Part shown: positions 21,709 through 35,700 of the stretch, piece after piece
Layout: every line of letters starts with the position of its first letter
How positions within the stretch are numbered: position 1 is the stretch's first letter
Assembly: GCA_032622095.1 (NCBI GenBank)
Contig: CP136067.1
Span: 44,683,549 to 44,747,548 of the forward strand
Direction: 5' to 3'
From: Siphonodentalium dalli
Taxonomy: Eukaryota > Mollusca > Scaphopoda > Gadilida > Siphonodentaliidae
DNA length: 64,000 bases
Program-made: the position numbers and the translations under genes
The notes under the pieces: generated by a model
The model's database searches: none
What the model was told of the DNA's origin: nothing
Seen by the model: the letters and a program-made list of their open reading frames with translations, nothing else

Positions 21709-24700
21709 CTGAAATATACATAAATCTATCATGATGTATCAACGTGACATTATAATTGTATTTTATTCATAACCAGCTGACGTGCCCACTTCGTCCGGGC
21801 TATTTAGGGATTTCTTTGCCAGAAACATGCCGATATGAGCGAGGCCAAGAACACGGTCGCACGTGAAATTGGACCCGCCCATATTGTGGCCGGGATCAAA
21901 GTAGGCTTACATACCAAATTTGAGTCGGATCAGTCGCGGTCCAGAAACATGCCTACATGAGCGTATATGAGCGATGTCAAGGATACGGTCGCACGTTAAT
22001 TGGACCTGCCCATATTTTTCCCGGGATCAAAGTAGGCCTACATACGAAATTTGAGTCAGATCGGTCGAGGTCCAGAAACATGCCTGTATGAGCGAGGTCA
22101 AGGACACAGTCGCACTTGAAATTGGACCCGCACATATTATTCCCCGGATCAACGTAGGCCTACATACCAAATTTGAGTCGGATCAGTCAAGCAGTTTTCG
22201 AGTCTATGACACACATACACACGCACATTCATACAGACAGACAGACAGAAGTTCCAAAAATATATAATAGACTGCCAGGTGGCCGGAAAATTCTTTTGGC
22301 CAATTTTTTATTATTTGTTTTCTTCAGGGTTTCATGGAGATATTATGATAATGGATTAAGGGTTTCATGGAGATCTGATAATGGATTAATGGTTTCATGG
22401 ATATTTGATAACAGATTAATGGTTTCATGGAGATATGATGATAATGGATTAAGGGTTTCATGGATATCTTATGATAATGGATTAAGGGTTTCATGGAGAT
22501 CTGATAACGGATTAAGGATTTCATAGAGATATTATGATAATGGATTAAGGGTTAATGGAGATCTGATGGAAGAAACTTGTTATAGTTTGGTGGGTTTTGT
22601 CCGTCCATCTGTAACAGCATTGGAGATATATATCTCTGTAATCATCATAAGTTGCTATACTTATACGATCCACCAGGGGAGGGCGGAGTGATATCTCCAT
22701 GGAACGGATCTCGCCATTCATTTGTTGCAAAGTTATTACCCTTAGAGTCAAAATGCATCTGTGACAACTTTGAGACTCTTATCTACAGTAATGCTCTAAC
22801 TAATCGACTCATTAACCACAGCAAAATTATGGGTAACTTTTCAGGATTTAGTCGGAAATATGGCGTGTTGCTATTAATCGGAAAGCTCTCAGTGCTGTGG
22901 TTAAGAAGTCGATTAATTAGAGCATTACTGTATTTTGGTGACAGAAGCATGAACACTCTTTATTAGAGACGGTCGTTGCAATTTTTGCTGAGCTAACAAA
23001 AATTCAGAATGTGCTAAAACATCCGCTTTTGGTGGTCAATGTCTGGCCATCGAAACTACATATTCACGACCTCGTGGCTTCGATGTAAATATGTTCAGAT
23101 ATAGAAAACGTAGATTGTGGTTTCATGATGTCAAACCTATTATGTATTTTCAAGCCTGAAATTTCCAACTACGTTTGCTTGGGGCATAATTATTTTTGAC
23201 TTAATTGTTGGAAATTATGTCTGTGATCGGGTAGGGGGTATTGAATTGCATGTTCTTGCTCGTGGTAGTGACCATTTAGCTTCAATGAGACTGAATTGAC
23301 TTACGTGCGTGCCATATCCGACGTTTCCGACTATGGGCCCACCTGTGGTGACCACTGTGGTCGTTGGGTGTACTGTTCCCACCTGCATCGGGTGATATCC
23401 GCCGTACGGGGGTGGTCGGTGGGCCAGTGATGTGTTAAAGTTGCCACCTGGGCCAGACGACGGCAGATATGCTGAAAAGGTATCACCACAAAATAAAAGT
23501 CAATAAAACAAAGCCATCATCATTGAATGCAGAATGTGAAAAGTTTTTAAATGGGTATAAGGCCTTCGCATTGTGTAAATGTTAACAGTCATACAGTTTG
23601 TCAAACTATCATCATTAAAGGTTTACACCGTTGTAATTTTAGCCCGCTAATCAACTGAGCACGTTGCCGAAAAGTTTTTTGTGATAGGCCGCCCATAACT
23701 GAAGTTATGCCGATTCATGCGATTGAATATTACATTATGGATTATACCGTCTGAATCATTAGTCTTCCTTCCTGTGACGTCACACGAGGGACAACTAGCC
23801 CTTAAGTTAATGGAATGGGGTTAACTCTATATCTAAATATATAGAGTTATTCCCCTTCCATTGAAAATAATAGACTGTGCAGAAACTTGAGCACAGAAAC
23901 ATCGATATCTCAACAAAAACAACAACTTCACAGTTTATTACATCGAATAAGTTGAAAATACAATGTTTTGGGGCTTCCTCTTTCAATTGGTATATAATAT
24001 GGCATATATTTTATATAATGTGATTTGGGTGTTCGAAAATTAAGTGGGCAATTTGATATATATATTTTATTTATGGCTGGTGTCAAATTAAATTACGAAT
24101 TTCCGTATACAAGACGTAATAAAAATAATTCACAGGTAGTGTATTGAGCAAAGCGTGACACACATGATCGTGTAAAAATTATGTTGATACGGGGCGTAAA
24201 CTCAAGCTATATACTCACTCACTAGTGACTATGATACTATGACTTAATACGTATATGGGACTAGTATGCATATGACATAACATTTATTTGATACATTTGC
24301 TTGAAAACTGTCCAAAAATTACTCGACAACGACAATTGGTATTTTCGCATTCCGGCTAATCTGCCATTCGTAACATTATACTTCGTACTCAACAGACTTT
24401 CAAATAATGGAAATCTGGTTACCTTATTCTGCAACTCAGACTAAAGAAACCAACAACAACATTTGGGTACATTATCCCTTTAAAAGACATTTTTATTTGC
24501 CATTTTTATATCGCGGAACGTGAACAAGTATTTCCAATTGTAAAATCTAAGAATCCATTGGACAATACTCTACAATACTCTAAATTCATATAGAATGTTA
24601 AAACATATTCTTAGTAGTCGCCAAATTTTATATCGCGGAACGTGAACAAGTATTTCCAATTGTAATATCTAAGAATTCATTGGACAATGCTCTATTTAAA

Positions 24701-27700
24701 TTCATATCGTAGAATGTGATAATGTATTTTCAGTCGCCAACTGTTATATTGCGAAATGTAAACAAAAGTAGGCATAATTTGCAATCGTAAAAGCCCTATA
24801 TTTAGAACACAAAACAAGCCAATTTTATTATATAATGCTAATTAGCACTTGGAATTGTATGGCATATTCAATATTTTAACAGAATGGGCGCCATAAAATA
24901 TGTTTTGAAATCTGAGCCTCCCCCGGTCATACTAACTACCAACCGCAACCGAATGCACCACCCATACCATCGTAGCGAGGCGATTCGTGTACTATCGTGT
25001 AGGGCAGCCCCCTTTGGCGTGCCAAAGCTCTTTAAAAACACTTCTTTTAAAAACGCTCTTTTAAAACACTTCTTTAAAAACGCTCTTTAAAAAAACTTCT
25101 TTAAAAACGCTCTTTAAAAACACTTCTTCAATATTTCCGTTATTTCGTCAAAAACACTTCTTCAAGTATCTCCGTTATTTAGTTAATACAAATTAAATTA
25201 AATGATTGGCATTAATGGTTCTATCTAAATGGACAATCCTAAGCTCGCGTACCACGCGTGGTCGGATTGACCATTAATTATTGAAAATTTAGGTACGGAT
25301 TGTCCATTATAAATGGCCAATCCTTAAAGAATCTCCTGCCGGATTCGCCAGGTATATACGCACATATAAAAACAACACTCAGAGCGAGGTGATTCGTGTA
25401 CTGTCGTGGTATACGCATCTGTTCTAATCGGTGCGTTTTTTGTAATCGTGTTCCTGTACTGGAACAACGGCCATAGGTCAGGGTTAATAATGTTAATAAA
25501 GTTATCGACTTGTGGAAAGGAACATTAGCACGAATGGCGCTGCCCTGCACGATAGCACACGAAAGACTTCGCCCGGAGGGCCGGGGTAATGCAGTTCGTA
25601 CGTTTTTAGTCGAGTTTTCTCGACTTATGCTTTGGCGAGGTCGGTAAGCGGGCGGGCGTTAGGTGTGTGGTTGTTGAAGCTGAATTTTGTGATCAACCCA
25701 GAATAAATTGGATACAAGCTGATTTTGGTGTCAGTCGACGCGGAAGAGCCTCGGGAACAATTAACATATCAAAAATCCGCTTTGGGGAAACTTTTTTTTA
25801 TCCAAGATGACGTCCAACGTGGTTGTCAAAATTACATCAGTTCTCGAAATAAGTCATCATTAACGCCACCGGTGTATACTGTTGGCCAAATTATAGAAAT
25901 CTGTGGTCCTATGTAGGTTTTATAAATAGATTGGGACGCCTTAAAAGCTGTAGTGCTACCCCGAATGCGGTAAAAGTTGTAGTTGTTATTTATGTCAATA
26001 ATGTTGATTTTTTTTTTTTTTTTGTGATACGATATGCCAAAAAATATTCTGTACGTCCTATATTTGATTTTATTTTACTTTAGTTTATTTATTTACTTTA
26101 GTAAAAAGGGAAATAGTATTCAACCAACTGATAGCCTGAAAATAATTTATAACCCATTGGGCGCCCGTGGGGTCGTGAAGTGAATTGTGGGTAATTAACG
26201 CCATCGGTGTATACTGTTCTACAAATTTTAGAAATATGTGGTCCCATGGGGATTTTATAAATAGATAATTGTTTTTTCCGGTTATTTTGGGACGCGTTAA
26301 AGTGGTACTGCGACCCCGATGACGGTAAAAGCTGTAGTTGGAATGTCCAAGTTCGTGATAGTTCTACTGACTATGCGGATGATTTGAGAAGCTTTATTAT
26401 TTTAGGATATTGTAGGAAGGCTAATATGGCCGTGTTAAATTGAGCTATAGCGATGGGATATCTCGCAGGACAACACATTTCGGGTTTTAGTGGGGTGTGT
26501 ATTTGCTGGATGTCTTATAGTTGCAGTGTGTAACTATTATGACTGCGTTATTTGCGTTCGATGTTTAGGTATGAACCATGGCTGGGCCATGCACACTTGA
26601 AGATTTTATGGTGGGAACACAATTTTTTATCCATATTTAGAAGCTTTCTGGTTTGGTGAATGAAAACCTGTAGTAATAAGCCGTAGTTTTTTTGTAATAA
26701 TTTGAAGGATTAGTTGTTTTAACGGAATTCTGAGGCGGTGCATTAATGTAACCAATATATTTTATATTATAATTTATATTTATGGCTGATAATATGATCT
26801 TGGGGGCGTTACCATTTCTGACTATGGTTTTCTTGTGTGATATAGTGTGGCATGGGAATTACGCAGTTATACCAATTTGTGTTAAATCAGAACACGGGAG
26901 CGAATATAGTGACGCGGGTATACAATAATACAATCGCAGTCATGAAATGGCTGTCAAAATGGCCGCAACTCCAAGCCATACCACGAAGAAAGCAACATAT
27001 TGGATAACCACATCGGACTGATAATACGTACTATAAGTCTGTTGTTAAATATCTTTAATTGTACACATATCATTAAAACAGTTCCATCTGAAGGATGTAT
27101 CGGTCACTGCAATGCAAGTCAAACCCCAATGATTTGCGTCTCTACGGTACGCGTTTTCTCTTTATCCAATGTCCAACAGGCCAAAAAAATATATAATAAC
27201 AATTTCGGGCATGCAACAGATGCAGTAATGTTTCGTCATTCAGTGCATGGTAGTTTCATTGGGCATGATGATTAATTACTGAATGTAACGCAGAAACTGA
27301 AGTGCATACCCTTGCGGTATAAATACTGGTTACATTTCCGTGATAATAGACCATACATATATGTCGCAATACTTATTATACTGTAAAGAAACACCCATAT
27401 CTTCAATCGATAAATCCTTTAGCACACTCTACAGAGAATATGCCTCAACCGATCATAATCAAACTTCATATGGATCCTCGTGGTGACCTCCAGATGAATG
27501 CTTACCATTGTTCAGAATACTTTTTTTTTTAAACATGGCTGCCACCCGGCCCAGCGGCCATCTTGGAGTTTACTCTTTGTATGACTAAATCCTTTAGCAC
27601 ACCTCACAGGTCAAATTTCTCATCCAATCGTCACCATACTTCATATGAATCTTCGGAGTGACCTCTAGATGAGAGCCTCCCCTTCTCCCTAAATTCTTCC

Positions 27701-30700
27701 TTTTTTTTTTAAACCAGCCACCGGCAGCCATATTGGATTTCAAATGTAAATCCATCAGCACACACTGCATCCCACATTTATTGAAGAATTGTTTTTGAAC
27801 CATTACATGCTTGTTTAGGATCACCTCTAGATGGGAGCTATCGAATTTGAACTATTTCTGATGAAAAACATGGCCGCCGGGAGCCATCTTGGATTTTAAT
27901 ATTTGCATCACTAAAACATTTAGCATACGTACAGAGCATATCCATCATCCAAGCATCACCAAACTTCATATGGATCCCCGGGTGACCTCTAGATGGGTTC
28001 TTACAATTTTTCCGAATTCTGTTAAAAACATGGCTGACAGCACGGCCGCCCAGCGGCCATCTTGGATTTTACTCTTCGTATGACTAAATCCTTTAGCACA
28101 CATTACAGGTCACATTTCTCATCCAATCGTCACCATACCATACTTCATATTGATCTTCGGAGTTACCTCTAGATTGGAGCCTCCTTTTTTCTCTAAATTC
28201 TTTAAAACAAAAAATAACCGCCAGCAGCCATATTGGATCTCAAATGTGAATCCACAGCAACTGCACCCCAAATGTATTGTATTTGTTTTTGAAACTGTAC
28301 AGGCTTGTTTAGGATTACCTCTAGGTGGGAGTTATCGAACTTGAACGATTTTCGATGAAAAAACATGGCCGCCAGCAGCAATCTTAGATTTTGCTCTTTG
28401 TATCACTAAATCATTTAGCACAACCTGGAACATATCCCTCATCCAATCATCACCAAACTTCATTTGGATCCTCGGATGGGTGCTTAAAGGTACTCAACCC
28501 GATAAAACTCCTCTCAATTACTATTTCAATGGCTTCGGGGGTCAAAAATATTTGATTCGAGTCGAGGAAGTCACCCATCAAAGCTCAGATTTGTTAGATA
28601 TCGATTTTAGAAATCTATTATTTTTCATTATCGGGAATTCTTCCTGGCCCAGAAGATAGTCAAAAATTCGTTATTATTACCCACTTGATTATAGAGTTAT
28701 CCATCCTTGTCTGTTTGAATAGAATTTTGGCGTAATATCTCGAGCAGGTTACCAAATTGACGGCAGTTATAAGTACTCATCTCGAGAACATACGAATTTT
28801 CAAAAATCAATATCTAATAACTCTGAGCTTTGTTTGATGGGTTCCTCGACTCGAATCAAATATTTTTCACCCCCAAAGCCAAATAAATAGTAATATAGGA
28901 CCCTCTGATCGGATTGTTGTTGTTGGAATCTGTTGAGATGGGGACCCTCTTTACGGGTTGAGTACCTTTAACATTGTTTTCCGAATTCTGTAAAAAAAAA
29001 ACATGGCTGCCAGCGGCCATCTTGAATTTTACTCTTTGTATGAGTAAAAACCGTTAGCACACCTTATATACTGGTCACATTTCTCATCCGATCGTCGCCA
29101 AACTTTATATGGATCTTCGGGGTGACCTTAGATGGGAGTATTCCTTTTTCCAGAAATTTGTTTTAAAGGTACGGTTGGCTATGGCGGTGGGTATCCTGTG
29201 AAAATATTTCCAACCGTCAAAAACCGCCACAAACAGAAAGAACATCAAAATGTAGACAGTCTTTGTCCGTATACAAATAAGAAATATCGCATAAACAGTA
29301 TGTTATTGTCATATGGTTGACCATTGTTATGTAAACAAAAGCATAAAAAGTTACTTTTCTGATGTTTGTTTATATTATGATGGTAAACATAAAGAGCGTT
29401 CTTTGTGGGTGAATTCCTGATATGGAACTAATAAAGAGCGTTTATGCCATTTGTGTGTGATTAGCCAGTAGCATTGTGCTGTCTTCTGTAACACAATCAG
29501 GCTCTTGCTTAGGTACAATATAGTAGGTCTTTATGATAACATGCTGTTTACGCGATGGTCATGGTATATATGAACGAAACTGTATGCGTTTTACTGTTTT
29601 TTCTGTTTACGGTGATTGGAACAAATATGAATATTTTCGACAACCAAGGCCTCACGTGCCTTTAAATAAGATGGGCGCCAATAATTCTTTTGCGACATAT
29701 CCACTCTTTCAGGCAGAAAAAAAAAAGGAAAAAAAAAAAACTCGATCAGCGCCATCTTCCTATGCGCACCTCTTGCACGTTTTTGCGTACCTAACGAATT
29801 CGACCGTATATATAGATTAGGGGTGTCGGTCGAATGATCGACTTGTGGAATGGAACTTTGGCAAAAATGTGGTTATCCTACCCGATAGTACACAAATCAC
29901 CTCGCCGGTTGGGTCTGGTGCTCTAAAAATAGGGCTTTTACGATTGCAAAATATAGGCCAACTTTTTACATTTCGCAATATAAAAGTTAGCGACTGAAAA
30001 TACCTTTACACATTTTCCAATATCAGGTTTTACCATTGTCAAATGAATTGCTACAAATTGAATTACTTTTTCACATTCTGCAATATAAAAGTTGGCAATT
30101 GAAATTAATGAAAATATCTTTTAAAATTATACAATATGAATTGTCATCATTGTCAAATAAATGGAGCTACAACTAGAAATACTAAAAGTTGCGACTGAAA
30201 ATAACTTCTCACATTCTACGATATGAATTTTGAGCATTGTCCAACAGATTGTAGTTTTTTACAAATTGAAATACTTTTTCATGTTCTGCGATATAAAGTT
30301 AATTGTCAACTAAAAATACATTTAAGCATTGTATAATATGAATTTTAAACTTTGTCCGATAAATTCTTAGTTTTTACAATTGGAAAAAAACGTTTATTAC
30401 ATTCTACAATATATAAACAAGCACTTGGCATTGCGATTCTAACCCCCTCCATATACAGTGACACCAGAGCAACCCCTGGTGATGTCAAAGGAAGTTGCAT
30501 GCTCCTCAGTTAATTGTGATTTCACAACACCAAATATATATTTTGCTTTCTATGTTTTGCATTGTTTTGTGAGGTTTCCCTGACATCACCAGAAATTGCA
30601 CAGGTGCAACCAAGCATGAAATGTTGCGAAACTTTCAGTGTTTCATGATTGGTCTTTTATTTCATTACAAAAAGCATTTATATATTTATGAGGTAATGTT

Positions 30701-32639
30701 TAGTTACATTTAAGGATCAGCAGGGGACCCTAAATTTTACCGTGAAATTGGGTAACTTGTTTTGTCCACGTGGTAATGATTTTCCCAGAATTTTGCGGTA
30801 ACCTTGTGCTTTAAACTAAATTTGGTCAATATACCATTCAGAAAATCTGAGGAATATTACATGAGTAAATTATTAGAGAAAAAAAAATCGAGGTTCCCTA
30901 GCTGCGATCCTTAATTAATATTATAATCAGTGATTCCTAGGACTGTGATTTTAGGTAAGACCCCCCCCCCCCCCACCCCCCCCCCCCCCCCTCCGACAAT
31001 AATTAGCCTTACCTGGTCCATATCCGGGTCCAGATGTACCCGCTGGTGGGCCACCTCCTATCGAATAAACGGGTGGTTGAGGGGCGCCGTAGGGTGGTGG
31101 CCCACCTGCATTGCCCCCTAGTCCTCCATTCGGTGGATCATTCATGACTTTTGTTAACGATCCGCCATACTAATCGATTGAATATGGTCCACCCGGACTC
31201 GAAGAACGAGTTCTTACACCGCTATTTGCAGCTATACGACAGAATGTATACATTATATTGACCCGTTTACACGGGATCCAAGCAACGCGCGTACATCAGT
31301 AGTTCTATAGTGATACCTTATCCAATTATGATTTGAAAATTTAAATACTTACCCAAGCATTGCCTTGTTCTGGAAATCGATTCTGGACCCAACGTTGAGC
31401 GGAAAACGCGATGTCCACGTCGGCGTATCTGGTAAATGCATCGCTAGATCACGCCATGAATCTCCATTCTGGCTATAACGTGTTAGCCAGCGAAGAGATT
31501 CATGACATGATCTAATGCATCGCCAGCACGATCAGCATGCTCGTGTATTGAATAGACCAATTTTTATGTGAGGACAGTGACCCGAAACGCAATGAAAATC
31601 GGGTTTGTGGGTTAACAATACCCAGCATCATATATATGACATATATAATCCTAGAAATGCATGTAGGCTATCATTTGTGACCTGCGCCCAATGCATGCGT
31701 TGGTCTTGTGCATGATGTGGGGAAGGTAAATGATTACATTTTGCTATGCTGGAAATATACAATACTTGACCTATATATACACATGTATATGTACTTTTTA
31801 TACTCCTGTTTTGGAGGGGGTATTGGACGAAAGTCATCTTCGAAAACAATAAAATGTCCATCACTGAGATGTATATCTTTGGGCTAAATAATCTCGGAGC
31901 TGTAGCGTCGGTGAGGCGAACTCATATGGAATACTCTTGGGATCCAAATAAGCATATATATACCCCTACATGTATATAATGCTTATTAATTTTTGGAAAA
32001 TATGCCGCCCTGTGTGGTACTGCTTATTTGGGTCCGTTTGTTTATTTAAAAAGTGGGAATATCAGGAAGTTTATATTACATGCCTATCATAATTGCCGGA
32101 ACCTTTAAGAAGGAGATCAAGTGATCAATTTTGAATGGGGATTCCATGCAAATCTCGATCCACAGCAAAAGTTATATATGAAGCAGTTGTCTGGGCACTA
32201 AAGCAGCCATATCATTGAACAGACCTAACAATTAACTGGCGGCTGCGCTTGGCAAATTGACAAATTTTGCTATAAATTAATTTTTGAGAATTTATTCTGG
32301 AATTACAACACTTGACCTAATTTAACAAAAACAAAAAAACAAAAAAAACCAACTTACGAATGGAATATATTCCAAGCTGACCCGCCAATTAAATGTGTAT
32401 TGATTTCAATACCGCACAAAGTCACACCGATAAATATTTGCAACTCTGTAACTTTTGCTGCGGAGATTTGCATGGAAATGCCCATTTAAACTTTTACCTC
32501 CTCCTTAATCGGATCAGGAAAAGATAGCATACCTGCTATATTTTATGGGGATGTTAAGTTGGAATTTTTCAACAGTTGGAAATTCAATTTGGGCACCCTC
32601 TATCCGAGACTCTCAAGTCAGGTCCGTGTATACATAACC

Positions 32640-32715
<76 letters not shown>

Positions 32716-35700
32716 CCCACCATAAGCCCGCATTTAATTTCTGCCAGAAAATTAGCACAGGCCGTCAAAACTGCAAAAAGCTTATTTTATTTCAACACAT
32801 AATAACAAAAGTATACATGCATGTTCACACACATTGCAATAACCTGCATATTGTGGAATATTAGATTTGGATTTCTTCAGTATAGAGGTATATATATATA
32901 TTATTTTTTTTATGGAATATACAGTCATCAGGTTTGATATATATATGTAGTAATCTGGTAGATCGTCGCGATCATAAACTGGATGGAATGTCTCTCAGAG
33001 CCGCGTCACAGTGGCATTATATTCTTCGACAATACTCATCTTGACGAGGGAAATAATATTTGTTGTCTCCATTAGATGAACGCTCAACCAACATTCATCT
33101 TATCTGAAAATAAATCAAACGATATAATTATGTACATGTGGTGGGTGGAATGGGATATATCGATCTCACGTGTACGTTATTGGTTTATAAAGACCCACTT
33201 AATTTTCGAGTCTCCTATTATTGTTTTTTATAATGCCTTGATATACAATTTTAATAGCAATATATGCCATATAATATGATTAAAATATTATTATTTATTA
33301 CCATTTGGCAATTCTGTGTCTCAGAATGTGCCCATAGTGTAATAGAAAATAGCTGAAATCATGGAAACATTTTCCACGTTATGACTCCCAGAATGCTATA
33401 ACTCTATATCTAAATATATAGGCTTATTCCCCTTCCATTGAAAATAACTGACTTTGTGTATAAACTTCAGCACAGAACAGACGTCGGTTTCTCAACAAAA
33501 AACATGTTCACTGTTTATTACATCGAATAAGTTGAAAATACAATGTTTTGGGGCTTCCTCTTTCAAATGGTATATAATATGGCATCTATTTTATATAATC
33601 TGATATGGGGGTTCGAAATTTAAGTGGACCTTTGAAACCCATTTGGTGGGGAAGTCACGTGAATACTATCTTGCAGCACCGAACATTCATGCACATCTTT
33701 TAGGCATTATGTATATAATATGCATGCATGAGATCGAGAACGCAGATTTACGGGAATATAACTTGCATTGTGGTTTGTTTTCTGCTGTTATCCATCGTGA
33801 TATATCTATAATATGTGTCGCAGAATTTCTAGCGACAACCTTTCAAAGAAATAGATGGATGAATATACGTCACAACATGGCCGGTCGAAATTTTATTTCG
33901 GTCGGAATTCATGCATATATATACAAACAGGAATGAGTGAACGTATAGAAGCCCGTGCGTATCTTGATTAGAAAGAAATAAGCTTACCTGCGCATGGACA
34001 TCTTTCGGATAATTTTTCTGAAAAATATTGAAGATTGGAATTAAAATCTCAAGATTTCTTCTCAATAGACAATACGTGCAAGCATCACATTACCATGCAT
34101 CTCTGCCATAATCGTTCTTACTTGGTTCACCTTATAACCGCCGTGCATGGTGGCGCGCTGAGAGAGCCAAAAGTTAGCACCACAACTATGAAACGTGCAC
34201 TGTAGCATTTGAGAGTGAAAATGAACTTTCATATTTATACACCCATGCATGCTTCTATAGATTGCTCTAAATACATTGTTGTGGAATGTATTTAGTGGCG
34301 ACAGGAAGACGGCCCATTTCGGCCATATCGCTCCCGTTAAATGTCTTTTTTTTGGGTTTATTATCACAATTGTCGTAAGCTTTTAAATATTATACAAATA
34401 AACAATCAATCAAAATATATGCCATGATAATTATATTGCAAACGGTATATGATACATGCACTCACATATTCACTCATATTCAACGTTGATGAAATTCCAC
34501 CTACACATATATGACATGTGCCATTTCTACACAATATTGTTTAAGATAAAATGTAATACATATTGTGTAGAATTTATACACATTTGTTCTAAGAGTGTAT
34601 ACGTACCTGACTCGTGCGTTGATGTTCGTCCTGTATCCGTATCTCATCGATCTTTTGCTCCACCCTGTATGTTGGCCACAGCCACAACTATTAGAGGGTA
34701 TCCTAAAGATAGAACCAGTACTTAAAGCGCGTGCATATATAGACAGTGTCATAATCTAGAACCATTTATTTTAACTCACAAGTTGCGCCCCATAATTAAA
34801 GAGAACCATACATTTCTTACAGATATATAACCAACGCCCAACCAAATATGCCTTACACACTCGCGGTACCCCCAAATGAGAACCAGCTCTTCTACCTATC
34901 TAAAGAATATTTCGCCAACATGAACTTCGTGCATTATGTTAAATTCGATGCGATATAATTATACTTAATCAAATGCGGTGCTACAAAAAAAAATAATTTC
35001 TTATTCCACGCCCATCGACGTGGGGAATAATTATATATTAAACGGAATCCCAGCTATTGAATACATGTTAGTGTATATACCTCTAGTGAAATACAAGCCA
35101 GAACTGTTTTTGTTGACGTTGTCGCCAAGAAATATGACGTACATTACATCAACGATCTGCTTCGGTTGATGCCCCGATCATTACTGGTTATTCATCAGAC
35201 TTAAATCATAATAGAGGTAGCTATATAATATCAATGGAGGTGACATTCGTGGGTTGAACTTTTCGGTGTAGAATAAATACAGAACACAACTTGCACCATA
35301 ATCTCGAATATTTTATCGAACTCGTTGCGGACGGCGCATAGTTACATTTCGCCGGAGCTACGCTCTCGCGAAATATATCCATGTGCCACCCGCAACTCAT
35401 TTGGTAAAAGATTCTCGATTAAGAACGTTGTGTTCTCTCTATTTCCAACGAATTTCACATTCCAAAACGCAATTTAATTGTCTTCGTTCTCGGGAAATTA
35501 TCGCATAATTTGTTTGAACAAAATATATTTGGGATCTTCAATAAAATATGAACCAAACAACTTAATTGTCGATTTCCAAATCGCTGCTTGACAAACAAAA
35601 AATAGAGCAACAATTTAAATGTTTCATTTTCGAACAAACTGCATGATGCCGCCCAACACATCAGGCGTAAGAATATAACACAGTGTTATAATTCGGTGTC

